Below are positions 56,320 through 64,000 of a stretch of 64,000 nucleotides of DNA, in pieces. The DNA is from Adiantum capillus-veneris (Eukaryota; Streptophyta; Polypodiopsida; Polypodiales; Pteridaceae). Position numbers and translations under genes: made by a program. The first letter of the stretch is position 1; every line of letters begins with the position of its first letter. The stretch lies in contig CM043953.1 in NCBI GenBank assembly GCA_014529385.2, forward strand, positions 83,121,838 through 83,185,837. Direction: 5' to 3'. The notes beneath the pieces were generated by a model. The model saw nothing but the letters and a program-made list of their open reading frames with translations. It was not told where the DNA came from and ran no database searches.

Positions 56320-58360
56320 TTGTGTTATTTGGGTATGCTAGTTAGCATAAATGGTATGCTAATTAGCATATTGTTTATGCTAGTTAGTATAAACAATGTG
56401 CTAATTATCATACCTTTTGCTGGTTTTCAAGGAGAAGAGATGGCAACTTCTTGTATATTGTGTATGCTAATGCTAATTAGCATAATGTTTATGATGATTA
56501 GCATAAACTTATATATGCTAGTTAGCCACTAAACAATATGCTAATTAGCATAACTTTGCTGGTTTTCAAGGAGAAGAGATGACAACTTTTTGTATATTTT
56601 GTATGCTGATTAGTATACTATGCTATGAGTGGAATGTTGATTAGAATAGTATGCTAACTAGAATACCCTTGCTGGTTTAGGGGAGAAGAAATGGCAGCTT
56701 TCTGTATAATGTGTATGCTAACTAGCATACCTTTGCTAGTTTCAAGGAGAAGAGATGGCAACTTTCAGTTCACTGTGTATTTTAATTAGCATACTGTTTA
56801 TGCAAGTTGGCTTAAATAGTATACTAATTAGCATACCTTTGCTGGTTTTAAGGAGAAGAGATGACAGATTTCTGTATACTGTGTGTTCTAATTAGCATAC
56901 TATGCTATGAGTGAAAGTTAGCACAAACAAAAATGCATAGTATGCTAATTAGCATATTGTTTATGCTAGTTGGCATAAACAATATGCTAATAAGCATATC
57001 TTTGTTGGTTTCAAGGAGAATAGATGACAGGTCTCTGCATCCTGTGTATGCTAATTAGCATATTGTTTATTAGGCAAAATTTGGACTCACAAAGGGGCCC
57101 TTTAAGGAGTTTGACTTTACCTCTCTCTACCAAAACGGGTGCATGGATAAATTTTTGCAAACAAACTCCAAATTTGGTGGAGGTTTGGCAGTTAGAATGT
57201 CCTCTTCAAGCTCTATCTATTGATATATAGCATGCCATGAGATTCCTCATATTTTAGAAGATTCTTTTTTTGATTCACTTAGATTCCGGCAGAGTTGTGA
57301 CATCACACGTGAATCAAAAAAAGAATCTTATAAAATATGAGGACTCTCATGGCATGCTATATATCAATAGATAGAGCTTAAAGAGGACATTCTAACTGCT
57401 GTCAAACCTCCGTCAACTTTGGATTTTGTTTGCAAAAAAAATTATCCATGCACCCGTTTTGGTAGAGAGAAGTAAAGTCAAACTCCTTAAAGGGCCCCTA
57501 TGTGAGTCCAAATTTTGCCTAATGTATGTGAGTTGGAATTCAGTGGGTATGATAATTACATATTTAATTGGCATAAACAGTATGCTAATTAGCATAGTTT
57601 TGCAGGTTTCAAGGAGAAGGGATGGAAGCTTTCTGTATATTGTGTATGCTAATTAGCATACTATACTGAGTGCAAGTTAGCACAAACCAAAATGTATAAT
57701 ATGCTAATTAGCATACTGTCTATGGCAGTAGGCATAGACAATATAATATGCTATTGTCTATGCCTACTGGCATAAACAGTATGCTAATTAGCATACCTTC
57801 AATTAGCATATTGTCTATTCCAGTAGGCATAGACAGTATGCTAATTAGGATACCTTTGTTGATTTTAAGGAGAAGAGATAACAGCTCTCTGTATACCATG
57901 TATGCTAATTAACATATTGTATGTTGATTTCAAGAAGGGATGGCAGCTTTCTATATACTGTGTATGCTAATTGGTATACTATGCTGTTAGTGGAAGTTAG
58001 CAAAAACAAAAATCCACAGTATGCTAATTAGCATACTATTTATGCCAATTGGAATTAGCATATTTTTTATGTTAGTTGGCATAGACAGTGTGCTAATTAG
58101 CATACCATTGCTGGTTTCAAGGAGAAAACATGGCAACTTTCTGTATACTGTATAGGATAAAGCATACTATGGTGTGTTGTGAGTGGAAGTTAGCACAAAC
58201 AAAAATGTGGAGTATGCTAATTAGAATGTATTCTAATTAGCTACTGTGGGTATTCTAATTAGCATACTATTTTTGCTAGTTGACATAAACAATCTTCTAG
58301 CTAGCATAGACATTATGCTAATTAGCATACCTTTGTTGATTTCCAACAAGAATGTATACA
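56320..58360. repeat. 2-kb array of the palindrome TATGCTAATTAGCATA
   Basis: The 16-bp perfect palindrome tatgctaattagcata, or close variants, occurs dozens of times, often in pairs around 'gtttatgctagttggcataaac'. A longer unit of about 110-130 bp adds 'tttcaaggagaagagatggcaactttctgtatac' and 'gtggaagttagcacaaac'. Its centre TAATTA is a homeodomain-type core. Interrupted by a foldback element at 57069-57523. Confidence 0.9.
57069..57523. mobile_element. foldback (long-TIR) element
   Basis: Two arms of about 210 bp are inverted around a centre near 57285-57300. The outer ends read attaggcaaaatttggact and pair almost perfectly. The interior has no gene. The ends resemble the H3-transposon TIR (attaggaaaaatatgaac, then a shared aggggcccttt block). 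Flanking DNA fits an insertion into one palindrome unit between 'gcatattgtt' and 'tatg'. Confidence 0.85.
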
Positions 58361-58483
58361 AATTCACATAGTATTGTCTTCAAAAAAATAATAGTACAGG
58401 ATCTGATCATTACTATCTGAAGTGAATGTCAGTATAGTTACAAACATTGGAAAGACAATTTACAAATTTCCCTCATAATATTA

Positions 58484-59552
58484 CAAAACTGCAGAGAGCC
58501 TCCTACTTTGGATAAGATCGTGGTTTAGCGCGCTTGTGCAATCGCTTTTTCCCAATGTCCGTTTGCTTCTTTGTTTGCTGAGCTTTTGGTTCTTGCTCTC
58601 TTTCTTATTCTTGTTGAGATTTTGGTTCTTACAACTCTCTTTCTTCTTCTTGTTGTTGTTGCTGCTTCTGTAATTTTTTCCTATGTAGCTTCTCTCTCTC
58701 TCTCATGTCTTTCAGCTTCTTCATCAGCACCTCCCTTTGTCTCGTACACAAGGCTTCCTTATGCTTGGCCTCATTGCACCAGTGCATTTCGGATGCCAGT
58801 TTCCTGATCACTTCTTGTGAAAACAAATCTGAGCAGTATCAAACGCATTTTCAGTTGTATACGCTGCACGATCCTCTGATTGCAGGCATAGGAATAGCCA
58901 GCTGCTCAAAGTATCTATTAGGAAGTTTTGCCGTTGTTCTTTGGTCTAGTCCTTTATCTTAGGAGTAACAAGCCAACTTCCTTGAGGATTCTGGCACACT
59001 TTGTACATACTATTGTCAATAACTAGAATGTTTTGGGGCCCAAAGTTGTAGTTCTTCCAAAACAATCTCAAATCCTTCAAGAATACATGCTTACTATATA
59101 GCTACCAAGGCTAGCCACTACAATGATTCTGTGAAAAAACACCTCTCAGCTTAGTCTGCTGCTCTTTGAATACTGTTTCTAACTTTAGGTGCCATGTTGG
59201 TGCTCCATATATACACATGGAAAAATCGGAGGCACCTATCCAAAAATTTGTGGATGTCTCTGCAACAAAATACATACCTCCTACCTTGCACATTGTACTT
59301 TATCATTTCCCTTGTATGTCTAGGGGGAATGTAATCGTGCATTGGCTCTAAAACTTGAACAAGCAGGCCACTCAAATCAAGAACCAAAGCGCACCCCTCA
59401 TTTAGCAACGTCTTCGGCACGCATATTGGGTATGGCAGTGTATACCACTCAACAAACATAACTTCCCCGGAGGGATGAGCATAACTGAAGTACTTAAAAA
59501 TTTTCATTAAGCGTTTAAGATAGCTAGCCAGGCGCTTCTCAATCTTGGCTTT
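58484..59552 (-). pseudogene. FCP1/NIF-type HAD phosphatase gene, 5' end cut by CACTA
   Basis: From 59552 the frame runs KAKIEKRLASYLKRLMKIFK, then CALVLDLSGLLVQVLEP (HAD motif I region) and HKFLDRCLRFFHVYIWSTNM (motif II region). After stops near 59150 it continues VFLKDLRLFWKNYNFGPQ and NILVIDNSMYKVCQNPQGSW (motif III/IV region). The C-terminus (58826-58484) is a basic coiled-coil: KKLKDMREREKLHRKKLQKQ. Proteins of this fold remove phosphate from serine, often in nuclear proteins. The first motif Asp-x-Asp is DLS here, so activity is doubtful. The start lies beyond the CACTA insertion. Confidence 0.65.
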
Positions 59553-59680
59553 CACTACGAGAGGTACTTTACATTAGCGACGCTCGCAGTGCGATGCTCA
59601 AAAGTGAAAATCCACGGCGTCGCTATGAGCGTTGCTATTTTCTTTGTTGCATAGTGAAGCCTATAGCGATGCCGATAGGG
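59553..59680 (+). repeat. CACTA terminal and subterminal repeats
   Basis: The terminal cacta followed by at least five copies of an 8-10 bp GC-rich word (gcgacgct/gcgatgct/gcgttgct) in both orientations within 130 bp. Confidence 0.85.
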
Positions 59681-59764
59681 GTAAAAAATAATTCGAGAGC
59701 GCCAAAAACTCAGATCTCAGATCTGAGTTTTCAGCCGCTCAAGCAAAAGAGGTAACCCGCGCTC

Positions 59765-59884
59765 TCCCTCTCTCTCTCTTTCTTCCCCCCACCCCCCCCA
59801 TACACACACACATACACACACACAAGGAGAGGAAGGAGAGCCAGGTATGCTCCTTCCCTCTCCTCTCTCTCACGTTCCCTTACC

Positions 59885-59958
<74 letters not shown>

Positions 59959-59965
59959 TTGTGTC

Positions 59966-60015
<50 letters not shown>

Positions 60016-60240
60016 CACATGAATAAACAAAAAACACATACACACACACATGCATAAACAAAGAATGCATACACACACACACACATTGAGAGAGAGAGAG
60101 AGAGAGAGAGTAAAGAGAGAGAGTGAGAGATAAAGTAAGGAGAGAGAATGAGAGAGAGAGAGAGAGATATAAAGCAAAGAGAAAAAGAGAGAGAGAGAGA
60201 GATATAAAGCAAAGAGAAAAAGAGAGAGAGAGAGATATAA
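59765..60240. repeat. compound CT/CA/GA microsatellite
   Basis: (CT)n 59887-59936, (CA)n 59937-59958, (GA)n 59970-60011, then mixed ACAC and GAGA runs. The CT and GA blocks could fold back on each other. Open frames across it are artefacts. Confidence 0.95.
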
Positions 60241-60261
60241 AGTAGAGAAAATATGAAATGA

Positions 60262-60830
60262 AATGTTATATTAAGATTTAGGGTTAGGTTAGATTTAAAA
60301 TTACATTTAATTAAAATTAGGTTAGATTAAGATCTAAGATTAAGTTAGATTACATTTAACTTATATTTAAAATTTATGCTAAATTTAAAATTAGGTTACA
60401 CTTAAGATTAGGTTCAGATTTAAATTAGATTTAAGATTAGGTTAGATTACATTTAGATTTATGTTTATGTTGAGTTTAAGATTACGTTAGATTAAGATTA
60501 GGTTAGATTTAAAATTAGGGCAAGATTTAAGATTAGCTAGCTAGGTTAGATTTTAAGTTAGATTACATTTAGGTTTAGGATAAGATTGGATTAGGTTTAG
60601 TTTTATGTTGAGTTTAAGATTAGATTAGATTTAGATTAAAGATTAAGACAAGATTTAAGATTAACTAGATTAGATTTAGATTTAAGTTAGATTACATTGA
60701 GGTTTAGGTTAGATTTAAGATTAGATTAGATTTGGGCTTATTTTGAGTTTAAGATTAGATTAGATCTAGATTTATGTTCAATTTAAGATTATATTAGATT
60801 AGATTAGATTTATGTTAGATTTTAGTGCAT
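60262..60830. repeat. degenerate TTAGATTTAAGATTAGG minisatellite
   Basis: About 570 bp built almost only from ttagattta, agattagg and tttaggtta words, with few C bases. It is telomere-like in composition (TTAGG/TTTAG) but not a true TTTAGGG array. Confidence 0.85.
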
Positions 60831-61502
60831 TTCAATGAAGGCTTTGCCCAAAGAGCAAATACTAGTTACACAACAATATGTATATTCCCATCAGAATCTG
60901 ACACTTGTTAACTCACACACTAACTATATTCAATTAGCCGCATATCACCATATGTTCAATTAGGTTAGATTTAAGATTAAATTTTGGATTTAGTTTTTAT
61001 ATTGAAATCTACCTTTGGGATTACGGGAAAAAAATTAGAGTTAGCCAAACGGTGATCCCTCTCTTCCTCTCTACGGATGCGACCCTAAGTTGGAAAGCTT
61101 TCAACCGCATGATACTCAGATTGGAGTCCACCATCTAATGTGTGCTAAGTAATCCCTCAAACAAAGATCTACTATAAATAGAGGTTAAGATGTTGTGAAT
61201 TGCTAGATCTAGATAAGAGGCCAAAGGTTTTGTCCACTACATGCCATATCATGTAGACGTGGGTGTGTAGATTTCTCATACCCACAAATATAGGCATTGG
61301 CCAATAAAGACAAGATTATAACCCGATGGTTCTGATCTTTGTGCACCTCTAGACCGAGGTGTGTGGGGATTGGACATGACTAGATAACGTGAAGTAGTTT
61401 ACAGTGTAAAGGAAGAGAGAGAGAGAGAGAGAGAGATAAAAGACGAAGGATGCCAACAGAAGATTAAATTTATGTTCAGGTTATAAGGTTTTTACATTCA
61501 TT
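60831..61502. other. CACTA 5' leader, non-coding
   Basis: No gene seen. Contains a (GA)n run near 61410-61435. Probably the promoter and leader of the transposase gene. Confidence 0.5.
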
Positions 61503-64000
61503 ATGAGTAGTGACAAAGATGTGGGGCCATCCAACCGAAACACCTATCTCTCAACAAGAATCTTATGTCCTTGTAATCAGTGCAAGCATGTTGTGTGACG
61601 GACAAGACGTGTTTCTTTGCAGCATGTTCGCAAATTTGGCGAGTTTGATCCATCTATTATAGATCAAGTTGTTGCCAATTATAACTCGTCAGACTCTGAA
61701 GCTGGCCAACAGGTAGCAATCTTGCAACCCAATAGACATGTTTGCAGGCGCTTTGGTCAAGCAGCATACGTGAGGCCACAAGATGTAGCCTCTGACAGCT
61801 CGGAGGATGATCATGCATACCACATTCCCAACGAGGCAATGTTTGAGCCTGAGATCGATGAAATGATCAAGACGATCATGGATTCAGAAAGGCTTATCTA
61901 TGATGATATGAAAAGTGAAGCCGATACGCCATTATATGATGGAGCACGTGTGTCTAGATTGAAGGCACTCCTGGTTCTTCTCAACATCCAGGCAAAGTTT
62001 GGATGGAGTGACACTAGCATCACAACGCTTTTCAGGTGATCTATTACAATGTGTTTACTTTAATAAAAAAACTCTAGATGTATAATGATCTGATAGATTA
62101 CTTACACAAGTGTACCACACTTTTTTCGTTGTGTGGATTACTCAAAGAGCACATAGTGCCAGCTGATAATGTGATGTAGGATTCCAGAGAGGAAGCAAGA
62201 AAGATCCTGCAAAACATGGGGATGGATTACAATTCAATTCACGCTTGTCCTAACGGCTGCATTCTTTTCAAAGGGGAATACATAGACATGGAGAAGTGTC
62301 TGAAATGTGATTCCGAGAGATATTGAGTAGATCTCCATAGAACAAAAATTCCACAAAAGGTTTTGTGACATTTTCCTCTGCTTCCTCGCATCAAACATTT
62401 CTTCGAATGTAAGTCCATGGCCGCCCTAGCATCATGGTATGAGGAGAATAAATCTTCATATGGTGTGCTACGGATTCTTGCAGATTGCACAGTCGAGAAA
62501 CATATAGACGAAACATGTCCGGATTTTGCCAAGAAGCTCAAAATTTGCACCTAGGCCTGGCTATGAATGGCATAAATCCATTTGGTCAGAGATCTTGGTC
62601 AGAGATCAACATCTTACAGTGTATGGCCCATTGTCATCGTCAACTACAACATTCCCCCGTGGTTGACTACCAAGAAGGGGCATCTGTGGCTAAGCTTGAT
62701 TGTGCTGGGGCGGTATGCTCGGGCGGTATAAAGTGAAGAATATAGATTTGTATCTTTGTCCGCTATTGGAAGAGCTACAAGAATTGTGGATTGGCATAGA
62801 AGTGGTGGATATGAGCCGACACATAGGTCGACAGAATGCTTTGATCAGAGGCATTGTAATGTGGACCATGCATGACTATCCTGGACCAATAGAATGCTCA
62901 GGTGTTTACACTCAAACTCAAACACTATAATCTTGGTTTTTCTCAAGCTTATCTATTGTCATGTGTATACATGCAAGGCTTCAAACAAGAAGATATAGAG
63001 TATGTGTCACATGTGGACCTAGACTTAATGCACGTCAGGCGCCCTCATTGAAGAAGAAAATCTACGAAGGTCATCAAGCGTATCTTCCAGAGAATCATGT
63101 GTTACGTGGCGGCGTTTTGGGAAGAGAGCCACTAAGGACGTTTGCACAAGCATGGTTAGAGCAGAAGGAGATGTGTGATGATGGTTTAGCCCCAGGGATG
63201 AAGAGACTCTCTCTATGGTCCAAGTTACCATATTATCAATTCATGATCAATCACTTGCTCGATCCAATACACATATTCAAGAATGTGGGTAATCTGTTGT
63301 GGGACCATTTGATCGGCAAGAAAGATACTTTGGGAGCCAGGGTTGACATTAGAAATGTGGATTGTATGGAGCAATATTGGCCGCGCAGACAGCATCCGAT
63401 GGATCAATACAACTCCCTAAAGTGCCATGGATTTTGACAGGAGCCCAAGAACGCAAAGTAAAAGAGACCACTCGATCTGTGCGGACCCCCACTGGTGTAA
63501 TGCAATCCCCTTGAACGTGTTTCACTAAAGAAGGAAAGCTTACCAATTTGAAGTCACACGACTGGCATAAAATGTGTCAGGTATGTTTGAAGTGGAATAT
63601 ATCATACTAGAAATTGTGTAACAAATTCGTGTGTGGACTTTAATACCATTGCTAGACGTGTTTTGCAGTTTATTTTACTGGTGGCCATTGGTCTTCTGAC
63701 GTCCGTAACACAATCTACAAACTTGCGAAGTTGGTGCAATGGATCTCAAAAAAGGAGATCAATGTAGACTCCATACCATTTGCCAAACTAAACATTGTGG
63801 AGATTGTGTGCATGTTTGAGAAACACTTTCCTACTACCATGCTAACCATTCAAGTGCATCTTCTTGTTCACATAGTTGATGAGGTGGATATAACTGGCAC
63901 AATACATTCTAGATGGATGTTATTTTTAGAACTTTTTATGAAAACACTCAAGGGATATGTGCGTCAGAAGGCACGTCCAGAGGGTAGCATGGCAGAAGGT
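61503..64000 (+). pseudogene. CACTA transposase (TNP2 type), interrupted, continues past the window
   Basis: ATG 61503 opens with a zinc-binding N-terminal block ILCPCNQCKHVV (one TGA follows). Then SEADTPLYDGARVSRLKALL and NIQAKFGWSD. An intron begins GT at 62038. Next LCGLLKEHIVPADNVM, SIHACPNGCILFKGEYIDME and KCLKCDSERY, PLLPRIKHFFECKSMAALAS, LGLAMNGINPFGQ, VNYNIPPWLTTKKGHLWLSL. Further on PYYQFMINHLLDPIHIFKNV (the LPY..HNLDVMHIEKNV region) and HLLVHIVDEVDITG with FMKTLKGYVRQKARPEGSMA. The domain order matches TNP2-like transposases. At least six stops or frame changes, so inactive. It excises and reinserts CACTA elements. Confidence 0.9.

Larger units (their letters stand above)
59553..64000 (+). 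mobile_element. En/Spm (CACTA) transposon, left part
   Basis: Begins with the diagnostic cactacgagaggtac. Subterminal repeats follow (gcgacgct, gcgatgct, gcgtcgctatgagcgttgct, tagcgatgcc; 59576-59680), as in elements of this class where the accessory protein binds. Microsatellites and a minisatellite fill 59765-60830, and a transposase pseudogene starts at 61503 and leaves the window. It interrupts the phosphatase gene. Confidence 0.9.

Noticed and set aside
56320-58360. CRISPR array
   Set aside because: Repeats are self-complementary, unevenly spaced and without unique spacers of constant length, and the DNA is eukaryotic.
59731-60212. Long open frames of about 110-150 codons on the minus strand
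   Set aside because: They are translations of CT/CA/GA microsatellites (Leu-Ser, Cys-Val and Arg-Glu runs), not proteins.
60262-60830. Interstitial telomere array
   Set aside because: Words vary between TTAGATTTA, AGATTAGG and TTTAGGTTA; there is no run of the exact plant TTTAGGG unit.

Overview
This window looks like repeat-rich nuclear DNA of a land plant. Evidence: a Ty3/gypsy chromovirus primed by initiator-Met tRNA, a Ty1/copia tail, an En/Spm (CACTA) element, spliceosomal introns of 75-95 bp, long AT-rich spacers and many CT/GA/AT microsatellites. Nothing in the sequence fixes the species. The transposon families, such as an LTR-less RT with a C-terminal cysteine knuckle, would not be out of place in a fern, lycophyte, bryophyte or conifer. 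I see no clearly intact host gene. Almost every coding stretch belongs to a mobile element or is a broken gene.

Layout. 1-4952: 5' part of a minus-strand Ty3/gypsy element with an internally deleted pol and an LTR at 3066-4952. 4953-6290: inverted copy of a repeat that recurs at 38-48 kb. 6290-9935: unassigned DNA with a tandem repeat and an 888-bp-spaced duplication. 9936-19118: a complete minus-strand Ty3/gypsy chromovirus with two LTRs and a 5-bp GCAAC target duplication, but frameshifted genes. 19137-28787: a roughly 9.65 kb terminal-inverted-repeat DNA transposon. 28788-32022: mostly unassigned. 32023-32607: Ty1/copia RNase H tail plus LTR. 32621-37965: a deleted relative of the 19-28 kb transposon. 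37966-48412: tandem array of a non-autonomous LTR-type repeat. 48413-49530: non-LTR RT remnant. 51480-53540: a second gypsy gag remnant. 55216-59552: broken host-like genes (kinase exon, FCP1/NIF-type HAD phosphatase) around a 2 kb array of a 16-bp palindrome, itself carrying a foldback element. 59553-64000: CACTA element running out of the window.

The most interesting object is the 19137-28787 transposon. On the plus strand it carries a multi-exon transposase-like gene followed by a separate gene, with its own TATA box, for a histone H3-like protein. That protein begins with an exact H3 tail (MARTKQTA), has a long basic linker and ends in a full H3 histone fold with canonical loop-1 length. 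Two further unrecognised genes lie on the minus strand and converge on the H3-like gene. Two very long near-perfect hairpins lie between the convergent gene sets. The element therefore looks like a four-gene cargo transposon that has captured a core histone. All four genes carry a few stops or frameshifts here, so this copy is probably dead, but few enough that the family may have been active recently. Related TIRs appear on the deleted copy at 37.9 kb and on a foldback element at 57.07-57.52 kb.
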